DNA from: Deltaproteobacteria bacterium
GTDB taxonomy: Bacteria > Desulfobacterota > BSN033 > UBA1163
DNA length: 8,935 bases
Direction: 5' to 3'
Assembly (NCBI GenBank): GCA_016875155.1
Contig: VGSD01000087.1
Location: forward strand, 1 to 8,935
Both the position numbers and the translations under genes were made by a program. This document shows, in pieces, positions 1-7,138 of the stretch. How positions within the stretch are numbered: position 1 is the stretch's first letter; every line of letters starts with the position of its first letter. Below the pieces are notes generated by a model. That model saw nothing but the letters and a program-made list of their open reading frames with translations, searched no databases and was not told the DNA's origin.

Positions 1-1
1 G

Positions 2-985
2 CTCAGGCCTTTCATCGGAAGGGCCCTTCTCAAAGGCGGGGAGAAAAATTTTATGATCGCCGGAACCCTTCTCTATGCCATCTCCTCAGCAGGTTACCTG
101 TTTGCCAAACCCTTCTGGCCTTTCTTTATCGTCAGGGTACTCCAGGGAATCGGTTTGGCCCTCTTTGCCACCTCCTCTTTCACTCTGGTTACAAGGATCA
201 GCCCGGCAGCACACCGGGGCCAGAGTCTCAGTTATTTCTATCTTGCCATCAACATCGCCTTTGCCCTGGCCCCCTCTTTTGGAATGGCCCTCATCAACCA
301 TTTCAAATTCTTCGTTCTATTTATCGTTTGCGCGGTTCTATCCCTGGGCTCCCTCTTTATCACCCTTAAATTAAGGAGTGAGGAGGTTGACTCATCGGAT
401 AACCGATCCGTAAAAGATCAACCCCTCTTGAGTCGGGAAGCCCTTCCGCCAGCGATCATGGCATTTTGGGGAAGCTTTATCTGGGGTGCAGTTACCGCCT
501 TCTTCCCTCTCTTTGCACTCCATCATGGGATTTCCAATCCCGGCCTCTTCTTCGCGGTCCTTGCCATCACCCTGATCTCTGCAAGGGGTTTGGGAGGAAA
601 GATACTCGATCTTTACTCAAGAGAGAGGGTTCTCTTTCCCTGTCTGATCGCACAGATCATTGCCATGGCCCTTCTCGCCTTCTCCTCAAGCCTTCCGATG
701 TTCTTTCTGGTCGCTGTGATCTGGGGGCTGGGCAATGCCTTTCTCTACCCCACTCTTGTGGCTTACGCCATTGACCTTTCGGGCTCCTCTCACGGGCCGG
801 CCATCGGCACTTACACGGCCTTTTCCGACTTTGGAGCAGGTGCAGGAGCAGCGATTATGGGAGTGATCCTCCAGTTGACCAACTATCCCATCATGTTTCT
901 CTGCCTCTCTTTTACGGGAGGTCTGAATCTCTTCTACTTATATTTCTTTGTCATTAAGGGGAGGAAGCGATATGCCCATCTATGA
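2..985 (+). CDS. MFS transporter, 5' end outside the window
   Basis: This is a major facilitator superfamily secondary transporter of the inner membrane; its substrate cannot be read from sequence. The frame is open from base 2, before the first internal ATG at 53. The residues there (RPFIGR) match the conserved loop between TM2 and TM3 of MFS proteins, so about two membrane segments (roughly 65-70 residues) lie upstream. ATG 53 is therefore an internal methionine and not the start. Hydrophobic segments alternate regularly. A polar central loop (around SEEVDSSDNRSVKDQ) separates the two halves, followed by six further segments and a basic tail, KGRKRY. The 3' end overlaps the next gene by 14 bases, which suggests co-transcription. 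GC content and codon use look like core genome, in contrast to the AT-richer genes from 1323 onward. Confidence 0.88.
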   Translation, partial: LRPFIGRALLKGGEKNFMIAGTLLYAISSAGYLFAKPFWPFFIVRVLQGIGLALFATSSFTLVTRISPAAHRGQSLSYFYLAINIAFALAPSFGMALINHFKFFVLFIVCAVLSLGSLFITLKLRSEEVDSSDNRSVKDQPLLSREALPPAIMAFWGSFIWGAVTAFFPLFALHHGISNPGLFFAVLAITLISARGLGGKILDLYSRERVLFPCLIAQIIAMALLAFSSSLPMFFLVAVIWGLGNAFLYPTLVAYAIDLSGSSHGPAIGTYTAFSDFGAGAGAAIMGVILQLTNYPIMFLCLSFTGGLNLFYLYFFVIKGRKRYAHL

Positions 986-1322
986 ATATCGATGTGAAGA
1001 GTGCGGAAAAATATCAGAGTTTTTAGTGATCCGGACGGATGAGAAATCTATTCCTCTATGCAAACGGTGCAAAAGCAAGAAGATGACAAGAGTCCTCTCC
1101 AGAGTGAGAGTCATCCGTTCCGAGGAGAGTCGGATGGAAAGCCTGGCCGATCCATCGAAATGGGGCGACCTGGATGAGAAGGATCCCAAGAGCATGGCCA
1201 AATGGATGAAAAAGATGGGCAAGGAGATGGGCGAAGACATGGGTGAAGATGTGGATGCGATGGTGGAAGAGGCGATGGAAGAAGAGAGGGGAGCCGGATC
1301 ACCAGAAGCCCCCGAAGATTAA
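972..1322 (+). CDS. FmdB-family zinc-ribbon protein
   Basis: This is a 116-residue protein of the FmdB/CxxC_CxxC_SSSS family. It opens with MPIYEYRCEECG and has a zinc-ribbon knuckle pair C8-x2-C11 and C30-x2-C33. The rest is an acidic, methionine-rich helical tail (about residues 75-116) with heptad-like KMGKEMGEDMGED repeats. The family was named as putative regulators of formamidase/amidase genes, but for most members the role is unknown. I chose ATG 972 because the family starts exactly at MPIYEY and a strong Shine-Dalgarno, GGGGAGG (958-964), sits 7 bases upstream. A longer reading from 948 adds only an unconserved leader. The gene starts inside the end of the MFS gene, so translational coupling is likely. 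Confidence 0.9.
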   Translation: MPIYEYRCEECGKISEFLVIRTDEKSIPLCKRCKSKKMTRVLSRVRVIRSEESRMESLADPSKWGDLDEKDPKSMAKWMKKMGKEMGEDMGEDVDAMVEEAMEEERGAGSPEAPED

Positions 1323-1346
1323 TCACTCGTTTAATCTTTCATTTTC
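1315..1346 (+). terminator. possible weak terminator after the zinc-ribbon gene
   Basis: A perfect 8-bp inverted repeat, AAGATTAA (1315-1322) and TTAATCTT (1331-1338), with an 8-base loop, overlaps the stop codon and is followed by a T-rich stretch. The stem is AT-rich with only one G-C pair, so it would be weak. The position at the boundary between core and accessory genes makes a terminator plausible but unproven. Confidence 0.3.
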
Positions 1347-1491
1347 GTTGATTTTTTCTATCATTTTGGTAAACTTCTCCCCAAAGACTTCACCTATAGC
1401 TAATTTAATCAAAATATAGACAATTAGGGCTCGTAAGCCAAAACCCAATATATCTTGATTTCTTATCTTGTTTCGCAATGGAGATATCATC

Positions 1492-1812
1492 ATGGTCATC
1501 CCAAAACATTTCACTACAGAAGGACCCTGGAGGCATCCTGGAGGGAAGCTTCTTCGGTCTGGGCCTAACACTTTGACTGATGCAGAATTATTGGCAATCA
1601 TCATTTCCTCCGGCTCGCCCCATAAGCCAGCGGAACAGATCGCTCAGGAACTCATTGAGAAATTTGAGTCATTCCGGGGGTTGGCGGAGCAGGATGTAAA
1701 AGAATTTATGAAGATCAAAGGTCTAGGCCAGGTTAAACTGTGTCGAATTGCAGCCGCCTTTGAGATAGCCCGGCGGATTGTTAATCAGGTATTAGAGGAG
1801 CAAAGCGAATGA
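1492..1812 (+). CDS. Stand-alone RadC N-terminal (UPF0758) domain protein
   Basis: This is a 106-residue protein matching only the N-terminal half of RadC. It has the family signature GGKLLRSGPNTLTDAELLAI (about residues 17-36, compare REKLL-LGPEALSDAELLAI in RadC), then a helix-hairpin-helix centred on KIKGLGQVK (about 74-82) and the helix AAAFEIARR (87-95). HhH motifs bind the DNA backbone without sequence specificity. Full RadC is about 220-230 residues, with a C-terminal JAB/MPN metalloprotease-like domain; here the gene stops cleanly where that domain would begin. ATG 1492 is preferred because GGAG (1480-1483) lies 8 bases upstream; a TTG at 1468 is the alternative. The stop overlaps the next start as ATGA, so it is translationally coupled to the restriction-modification enzyme and is inferred to be its DNA-binding partner. 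It is unlikely to be random debris, since the coupling and its own ribosome site are intact. Confidence 0.8.
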   Translation: MVIPKHFTTEGPWRHPGGKLLRSGPNTLTDAELLAIIISSGSPHKPAEQIAQELIEKFESFRGLAEQDVKEFMKIKGLGQVKLCRIAAAFEIARRIVNQVLEEQSE

Positions 1813-4800
1813 TACGCCGGATCTCCAATCCCTATGAGAAGATAGCCCGTAAGACAGAGCGGACTAATAATCAAAAACTGGTTCAATGGATGAATGAAAT
1901 CATCCAGGGAAAAAACCTTCATTTGGGTATTGTGGAGCAGGAAACAAGTGGATCTGATCGGAAACAGCCTGATATTGTGATTAAGAAACGCCCCGGAAGT
2001 GAAGAGATTCTTTGTGTAATTGAATTGAAACCGCCTGCCTTCCTCGACCCCCTCAGTGAAACCGAATTGATGGAGCCGGCAAGAATCAAAGCCTCAAAGC
2101 GTCAGGCGCCTTATTTTTGTACTTCCAATTTTAGGGAACTGGTCTGGTTTAATACCGAAAAAGCTAACCGGATGGATTCTTTGGAGAAACAGATTGTCCA
2201 GCGCTATACACTTTCTTCCATGACCGATCCAAACACCATCGAAGAGCCAGGAATTAAGAGTGCGATCTACCGAGGGATCGAAAGATTTCTTATTGATCTG
2301 GTCGAAATATCCACTGGCAAGAAAGCTGAGCCCAAGCACCCCATTGATGAAATATTAGTTTACCGACTTCAAAATACGATCAAGACTCTTTCTGTCTATT
2401 ACAAACAAATAATCGAGGAGAAGGTCAAAGGGGATCGAAAGTTTTCAAAACAACTTCAAAGCTGGTTTATCGAACAGGGATGGAGCTTCTCTTTTCAGGA
2501 TCAAGATTACAACAAGGCAGCACGTCAGACAGCTTACCTGTTGGTCAACAAGATTCTTTTTTATAGCGTTATACAACCGATTCGGCGATTAGACCCCTTA
2601 GAAATTCCCAAGAGTCTTAAAAGCGGGGGGTTACTTCAATCCACCCTCCAGGGCTTCTTCAATCTGGTTCTCAAGATTGATTATGAAACGATTTATTCGA
2701 CTGACTTTATCGATCAGATTGCGTTTCCTGATGTTGGAGATGTAGTGGAGGAGATTAAGGAATTAGTGGAGGTCCTCTCGAAGTATGATTTTTCGAAGAT
2801 TGGATACGATGTCATTGGCCGAATATTTGAGAAACTTATTCCCGATGAAGAACGCCATATCCTCGGGCAATATTTTACCAATCCGGATGTGGTGGACCTC
2901 ATACTTAGATTCTGTTTAAAGCATGAGACGGACAAAGTTCTTGATCCAGGGTGCGGAGCAGGAACTTTCCTTGTTCGTGCTTACCAACACAAAAAACTGA
3001 TGAACCAGCGTCTAACCCATGAAGAAATCCTTAAGACCATTTGGGGCAATGACATTGCCAAATTTCCAGCGCATCTGACCACTATCAATTTAGCAATCAA
3101 TGACCTTCGATCGGACGAGAACTATCCCAGAGTTATTCAAAAGGACTTTTTTGATCTCTTGCCGGACCGGGTCGAATTTTCCCTTCCTGAAGCTTGGCGG
3201 AGAGTCCAGATCAAAGGGTTAGGGAAAATCGAGAAAGTTTTGGAGCACCCTCGGTTTTTTAACTGCATTGTGGGCAACCCGCCTTATACCCGGCAGGAAG
3301 AGATCGAAGATATCCAGGAAAAGTCAGAGGGCTATAAAGATCAACTCATCAAGAAAGCCTTGTATCTCGATGGAAAAACATTTGCTCAAATCTCAAAAAG
3401 GGCAGGAATCTATGCCTATTTTTTCATCCATGGAACGAAGTTTCTCCAGAATGGTGGTAGATTTGGTTTTATCGTCTCCAATAGCTGGCTTGATGTGGAC
3501 TATGGGAAAGGGGTGCAGGAGCATTTCCTTTCCCAATATAAAATTATCTCCATTATTGAATCCAAAGTGGAGCGCTGGTTCGAAGATGCGGATATCAATA
3601 CCGTCATTGTCATCCTTGAAAAGGCCTCTGGAGATAAACTTAAAAAAGAGCGGGATGAAAATTTAGTCCGGTTTGCTTACCTTAAGAAGCCACTTCGCCA
3701 CTTCATCCCTCTTGCAGAAAGTATGTGGGAAAAAGAGGTGGGCCGGCTTGAAGCCATTGATAAACTTATTAAGAACATCCTGGGACACACATCCTATTAT
3801 GAAAATGAGGAGTTCCGCATCTACCCAAAAAGCCAGAGGGAGCTCTGGGAAGAGGGTTACGATTCCGAAGAGGATAAATATGTTGGATCAAAATGGGGAA
3901 AATATCTCAGGGCACCTGAGATTTTCTTTACGATATTGGAAAAGGGTAAAGGTAAACTTATCCCATTGAAACAGGCAGCAAAGGTACGGTTTGGTATTAA
4001 AACTGGAGCAAATGAATTCTTTTACCTTACAGAAGAACAGATCAACAAATGGAAGATCGAGAAAGAGTTCTGGATGCACAAGGATGGGCAAGGTCAATGG
4101 GTGCCCAATTATGTGATCAAGAGTCCACGGGAATGCCACTCAATCTTGGTTAAATCCGAAGATTTGAAATACCGGATCCTCATGATCCATAAAGATAAAA
4201 AAGCGCTTAAAGGGACAAATGTCCTTAAGTATATCGAATTGGGTGAGAAGAAAGGCTACCATAAACGCCCCACCTGCGCCAGCCGAGAAAAGTGGTATGA
4301 TGTTGGAGACCAAATACCTCCGCCATGCTTGTGGTTTAAGGCTTTTAACGACAGAGTTGTCTCGCCTATAAACTCCGTTGGGTTTTTTGCAAGTGACCGT
4401 TTTTACCCAATTTATCCAATAGAAGGAATCGACGAGATTGTTCTTGGAGCTTTACTCAACTGTTCACTTCAAAGTCTATTAGTGGAATTATCTGGTAGGG
4501 TAAATCTTGGCGAAGGGGCATTGGATAACATGACTTATGAGGCTGCCGCAATGTATATCGTTGATCCAAAAATTGTTAGAGGATCAATAGCAACAGACTT
4601 AAAAAAGGAAATAAAGAACTTAGGAAATTATCAAATAAGGTCAGTTTTTGATGAATTTGGAGGTATCACCAGCATTGATAACTTAGAAAATTCACGAAGG
4701 TCCATTGATAAACTTATAATGGTTGACATTCTTGGCCTTACAGAGGAAGAGCAATTAGAAGTTTATCAGGCTGTTATTGACCTTGTAAAGACCAGATTGG

Positions 4801-5279
4801 AGCGTGCAAAGAGTCTCAAGAAAATAAAAAAGACGAAAGAAGGTATCGACATAGATTCCTTAACTCAGGATGTCTTAGGCCGGATTGGAGAGGCAAACCT
4901 GGTTACTTTTTATAAAAGCCATATTGCCGCAGCTTCATGCCTCAACATAAACCTTCCCGAACGAGTAGGAACTATAGAAATAGAAAAATCTCTTTTTGGG
5001 TGGAGGTTGAAAATCGGAAAAAAAGCAATAGATTGTCCGAGTGAGGCTCATGCCCGGTACTTACGTGTTTTCGCAGAAATGGGTTGGGATAAGGCCACGA
5101 TTCCAAAAGACAGTGATTATCTTGCTACAATCATCGATCAATGGGAGAATCTTTTTAAGGCCGTAAAGGCAACCCTGGAAGAATATACTTCTTCAATCCT
5201 TCAAAACAAAACACGAGATATGCTGATACATAGAGTTTGGGCAACACTTCGTGAAAAAATGCATCAAGATCTCGAATGA
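1809..5279 (+). CDS. Type IIG-like restriction enzyme: PD-(D/E)XK nuclease and N6-adenine methyltransferase
   Basis: This is a 1156-residue single-chain restriction-modification enzyme. Residues 1-150 form a PD-(D/E)XK nuclease, with P54-D55 followed by E72-L-K74. A helical spacer follows (about 150-340). Then comes a gamma-type N6-adenine methyltransferase: motif X GQYFTNPDVV (353-362), SAM-binding motif I DPGCGAGTF (379-387) and catalytic motif IV NPPY (490-493). Residues about 690-930 hold the TaqI/Eco57I-type target recognition region. A tail of about 190 residues includes the LTEEEQLEVYQAVIDLV helix seen in such methylases. The domain order and catalytic residues fit type IIG (Eco57I/MmeI style) enzymes, which methylate and cut with the same polypeptide. 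The start is set by the ATGA overlap with the RadC-like gene and by GAGGAG (1795-1800). GC content falls to about 30% around 4561-4740, against 47-55% in the methylase core. The alternative, a methylase-only defence component such as DrmMI, is less likely given the nuclease motif. The recognition site is unknown. Confidence 0.88.
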   Translation: MIRRISNPYEKIARKTERTNNQKLVQWMNEIIQGKNLHLGIVEQETSGSDRKQPDIVIKKRPGSEEILCVIELKPPAFLDPLSETELMEPARIKASKRQAPYFCTSNFRELVWFNTEKANRMDSLEKQIVQRYTLSSMTDPNTIEEPGIKSAIYRGIERFLIDLVEISTGKKAEPKHPIDEILVYRLQNTIKTLSVYYKQIIEEKVKGDRKFSKQLQSWFIEQGWSFSFQDQDYNKAARQTAYLLVNKILFYSVIQPIRRLDPLEIPKSLKSGGLLQSTLQGFFNLVLKIDYETIYSTDFIDQIAFPDVGDVVEEIKELVEVLSKYDFSKIGYDVIGRIFEKLIPDEERHILGQYFTNPDVVDLILRFCLKHETDKVLDPGCGAGTFLVRAYQHKKLMNQRLTHEEILKTIWGNDIAKFPAHLTTINLAINDLRSDENYPRVIQKDFFDLLPDRVEFSLPEAWRRVQIKGLGKIEKVLEHPRFFNCIVGNPPYTRQEEIEDIQEKSEGYKDQLIKKALYLDGKTFAQISKRAGIYAYFFIHGTKFLQNGGRFGFIVSNSWLDVDYGKGVQEHFLSQYKIISIIESKVERWFEDADINTVIVILEKASGDKLKKERDENLVRFAYLKKPLRHFIPLAESMWEKEVGRLEAIDKLIKNILGHTSYYENEEFRIYPKSQRELWEEGYDSEEDKYVGSKWGKYLRAPEIFFTILEKGKGKLIPLKQAAKVRFGIKTGANEFFYLTEEQINKWKIEKEFWMHKDGQGQWVPNYVIKSPRECHSILVKSEDLKYRILMIHKDKKALKGTNVLKYIELGEKKGYHKRPTCASREKWYDVGDQIPPPCLWFKAFNDRVVSPINSVGFFASDRFYPIYPIEGIDEIVLGALLNCSLQSLLVELSGRVNLGEGALDNMTYEAAAMYIVDPKIVRGSIATDLKKEIKNLGNYQIRSVFDEFGGITSIDNLENSRRSIDKLIMVDILGLTEEEQLEVYQAVIDLVKTRLERAKSLKKIKKTKEGIDIDSLTQDVLGRIGEANLVTFYKSHIAAASCLNINLPERVGTIEIEKSLFGWRLKIGKKAIDCPSEAHARYLRVFAEMGWDKATIPKDSDYLATIIDQWENLFKAVKATLEEYTSSILQNKTRDMLIHRVWATLREKMHQDLE

Positions 5280-5345
5280 TATTGGTTGGATTAGTATGTA
5301 ACCTTGCACCAGCGGGGAAATAGCCCAATTTGAGTGGAGGAAATC

Positions 5346-6302
5346 ATGGGCAAGGTTGATGAAAATCAGAAGGATTTATTCGGGGAATTAACTCCAGCTC
5401 AAAGGTGGGACACTGGAGTTATTAAGCGTGCAATTGATGAGCTTTTAATCCTTGCGAAGAAATACCATTCCAGCCAATCCTATTGGGAATTAATGCGCTT
5501 CATTGCCAACTTCCGTTCCTACTCGCCATTTAATGCGATGTTAGTACATATCCAGATGCCTGGTGCGAGATACGCTGCTCCACCTAACCGCTGGGTTAAA
5601 AAGTATGGTCGGGAAATTAAGTCGAATGCACGCCCCCTTGTCATTCTTAAACCCAAAGGTCCTGTCATGTTTGTTTTCGATGTTTCGGACACAGAAACGG
5701 GGTTAAACCCCAAACCTTTACCTCCAGAGGTTGAAAGACCCTTTGAAGTTCGACATGGAAATGTAGGCGGCGAACTCGAGCAGACCATTGAGAACGCAAA
5801 GCGCGATGGTGTCCAAATTCTTTTACAAAAAGAAGGCTCCCAGTCGGCAGGATCGATCATTAGGAAAGAGAATCGGAGTTCCCCAGAGCCACTGTTTTTC
5901 CAAACAGGCAACGACAATAGAGGTAATCCAGTTTATATCACAGTTCCTACTCGCTATATCCTTCTCGTTAATGAAAATCTTAGTCGGGAGGCCAGATACG
6001 TAACCATTGTGCATGAACTGGCACATTTATATTGTGGACACTTAGGCACTCCGGACAGCAAGTGGTGGCCAGACCGACGTGGATTACCCCTTGATGTTAG
6101 GGAGTTTGAGGCTGAGTCATTGGCATATCTGATCTGTACACGTCTCAGAATTGACAATCCGTCTGAGGAGTACCTTTCAAATTACGTGAGGGAAAAGAAA
6201 AAAGTTCCAAACATAAGCCTCGAATGCATCATGAAAGCCGGCGGATTGATCGAGGATATGGGTCGCAGACATCTTAAACCCCGTAAGGATGAAGAGGGGT
6301 AG
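5346..6302 (+). CDS. ArdC-like N-domain plus ImmA/IrrE-type zinc metallopeptidase
   Basis: This is a 318-residue, probably cytoplasmic protein. The N-terminal region (about 35-125) resembles the ArdC/DUF1738 single-strand-DNA-binding domain: YSPFNAMLV, a tryptophan in NRWVKKYGREIK, and FVFDVSDTETG near its end. The C-terminal region is a zincin. It has H223-E224-L-A-H227 and, about 25-30 residues later, an EFEAES segment (253-258) carrying the expected glutamate ligand. This arrangement is typical of ImmA/IrrE (DUF955) and ArdC peptidases. ATG 5346 is chosen because GGAGG (5336-5340) lies 5 bases upstream; GTG 5334 would place the ribosome site inside the coding region. It follows the restriction enzyme by 66 bases with no visible terminator, so the same operon is likely. 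ArdC proteins are known as plasmid anti-restriction factors and ImmA as a repressor-cleaving protease. What this one acts on is unknown. Confidence 0.82.
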   Translation: MGKVDENQKDLFGELTPAQRWDTGVIKRAIDELLILAKKYHSSQSYWELMRFIANFRSYSPFNAMLVHIQMPGARYAAPPNRWVKKYGREIKSNARPLVILKPKGPVMFVFDVSDTETGLNPKPLPPEVERPFEVRHGNVGGELEQTIENAKRDGVQILLQKEGSQSAGSIIRKENRSSPEPLFFQTGNDNRGNPVYITVPTRYILLVNENLSREARYVTIVHELAHLYCGHLGTPDSKWWPDRRGLPLDVREFEAESLAYLICTRLRIDNPSEEYLSNYVREKKKVPNISLECIMKAGGLIEDMGRRHLKPRKDEEG

Positions 6303-6391
6303 TTCAAGCGCCCTATAAAATAATTGTAAAGTAATTGGGGACGGGCTCCTATTTTTTCAAGTACCGCATGGGCCTTGGGGGAAAAGAAACT

Positions 6392-6398
6392 GAAGAGG
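6392..6398 (+). promoter_or_regulatory. Shine-Dalgarno supporting a TTG start
   Basis: GAAGAGG sits 7 bases before TTG 6406. An in-frame TGA (6403-6405) directly precedes that TTG, and no in-frame ATG follows for most of the domain, so this site is what defines the start of the AlbA_2 gene. Confidence 0.55.
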
Positions 6399-6405
6399 TG
6401 GATGA

Positions 6406-6795
6406 TTGACTCGAGAGGAGCTTTTTGAACTGATCGCTGAAGTCCAGCAACACCAAAGTGAACTGGACGATGTTGAAGTAAAATCAGCCCGAGGTGGAAC
6501 ACCGAAGCGACTGTTTGAATCACTCTCTGCATTTGCCAACCGTTCAGGCGGGGGCGTCATGTTGTTTGGAGTGGACGAAAAGCAAGGGTTTAATGTCGTT
6601 GGTGTTGGCAATGCAGATCAGCTCCAAAGAAAAATCAGTGATCTGGCATCCTCTGAGATGGAGCCTCCCTCACGACCTGAATTTACTGTCGAAAACATCC
6701 ATAACCAAACAGTGGTCGTTGTTGAGGTTTCAGAACTTTCTGCAGATCAAAAACCATGTTTCTATAAACCGGCTGGCTTGAAAAATGGCGCATAG
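6406..6795 (+). pseudogene. AlbA_2 (Schlafen-like) domain fragment, truncated gene
   Basis: These 129 codons encode an almost complete AlbA_2/Schlafen-type nucleic-acid-binding domain (formerly AAA_4). There is an early acidic ExxxxEVKSARGGTP strand (residues 20-33), then LFESLSAFANRSGGGVMLFGVDE (about 36-58) with the conserved AN-x-GG-x-x-x-G signature, and VVVVEVSE (about 104-111). CFYKPAGLKNGA follows, at which point family members continue with Y-x-R-x-GD. Whole proteins of this family usually run to 350-600 residues with winged-helix or ATPase-like C-terminal parts. Here a TAG stops the frame directly after NGA. In another frame the next codons read RIGDN, which fits the missing consensus, so a small frameshift probably lies near 6786-6795. 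After that the sequence belongs to a different family. The start is TTG with a good ribosome site. The gene is inferred to be inactive, or to yield only a small domain. Confidence 0.75.
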
Positions 6796-6977
6796 GTGAT
6801 AACCTTAATGCTGTTTTGAAAGAAACGCACCGCCTTGCTGCTCAGTGCCAGTCATGCGATGAAGACACTGCTTGCTATGCTTGCCTGAAAACGTACGACA
6901 ACCAGTTCTGTCATCACTTGCTAAAAAGGGGGCCAGTTGCTAGGTTTCTAAATGAATCAGGAATCGCTTTCCTGTAG
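6768..6977 (+). pseudogene. C-terminal remnant of a DUF1998 (MrfA zinc-binding) helicase-type protein
   Basis: Bases 6768-6977 form a 69-codon open stretch with no start codon, lying in a different frame from the AlbA_2 fragment. Its end reads as the tail of a DUF1998/MZB domain: a C-x2-C-x5-C-x2-C zinc cluster (QCQSCDEDTACYACL, about 6843-6887), then TYDNQFCHHLLKRGPVARFLN and a stop at 6975-6977. The pattern ACY-x-CL-x-x-Y-x-NQ-x-x-H-x-L-x-R is characteristic of this domain. DUF1998 caps the C-terminus of MrfA-type DNA helicases and occurs in DrmB of the DISARM defence system. Everything N-terminal is missing, so this is a deletion or recombination remnant. The clean natural C-terminus suggests that the 5' part, and not the 3' part, was lost. 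Which helicase class it came from cannot be decided. Confidence 0.72.
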
Positions 6978-7030
6978 AGACGTCGGGGGGCATTAGCAAA
7001 AAGGTAAAATAAAGTTTTCGTCAATTTGTG

Positions 7031-7055
7031 GGGGACGTAATTGAAACTTGACACT
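7031..7055 (+). repeat. 25-base direct repeat, copy 1
   Basis: GGGGACGTAATTG followed by AAACTTGACACT matches 21 of 25 bases in the copy at 8093-8117. A third, partial relative (TAATTGGGGACG) occurs at 6332-6343, upstream of the AlbA_2 fragment. Copies 1 and 2 bracket the DUF3800 gene and the small RNA. They may be remnants of a dispersed repeat family; no transposase gene is nearby. Confidence 0.5.
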
Positions 7056-7094
7056 CAGGATTTTGAGAGAAAAGTCTCGGTGGTGAACCTAATC

Positions 7095-7119
7095 TGTTGT
7101 ATTATTTACAACATATGAT
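7095..7119 (+). promoter_or_regulatory. Operator-like dyad and possible -10 box upstream of the DUF3800 gene
   Basis: A perfect 7-bp inverted repeat, TGTTGTA (7095-7101) and TACAACA (7107-7113), has a 5-base centre and is followed at once by TATGAT (7114-7119), a 5/6 match to the -10 consensus. No good -35 box stands 17 bases upstream (AATCTG), as is common for promoters whose spacer carries an operator. The dyad would let a dimeric regulator control the DUF3800 gene. The regulator is unknown. Confidence 0.4.
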
Positions 7120-7138
7120 GTAAACCCCGTTGGTTCTT

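Noticed and set aside
948..971. Longer zinc-ribbon protein starting at 948
   Set aside because: The family starts at MPIYEY (972), which has a strong ribosome site. The added residues are not family-like.
53..985. ATG 53 as the start of the MFS gene
   Set aside because: The same frame is open back to base 2 and there encodes a conserved MFS loop, so the gene begins before the window.
1111..1326. - strand frames across the zinc-ribbon gene
   Set aside because: They are low-complexity shadows (runs of S, P, H and L) of the acidic, methionine-rich tail on the + strand.
1427..1438. Hairpin GGCT-CGTA-AGCC before the RadC-like gene
   Set aside because: The stem is only 4 bp, with no U tract and no conserved context; it is likely to be chance.
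7048..7076. TTGACA at 7048-7053 as the -35 box of the DUF3800 gene
   Set aside because: The hexamer 17 bases downstream (AAAGTC) is a poor -10 box, and this TTGACA is part of the repeated sequence also found at 8093-8117.
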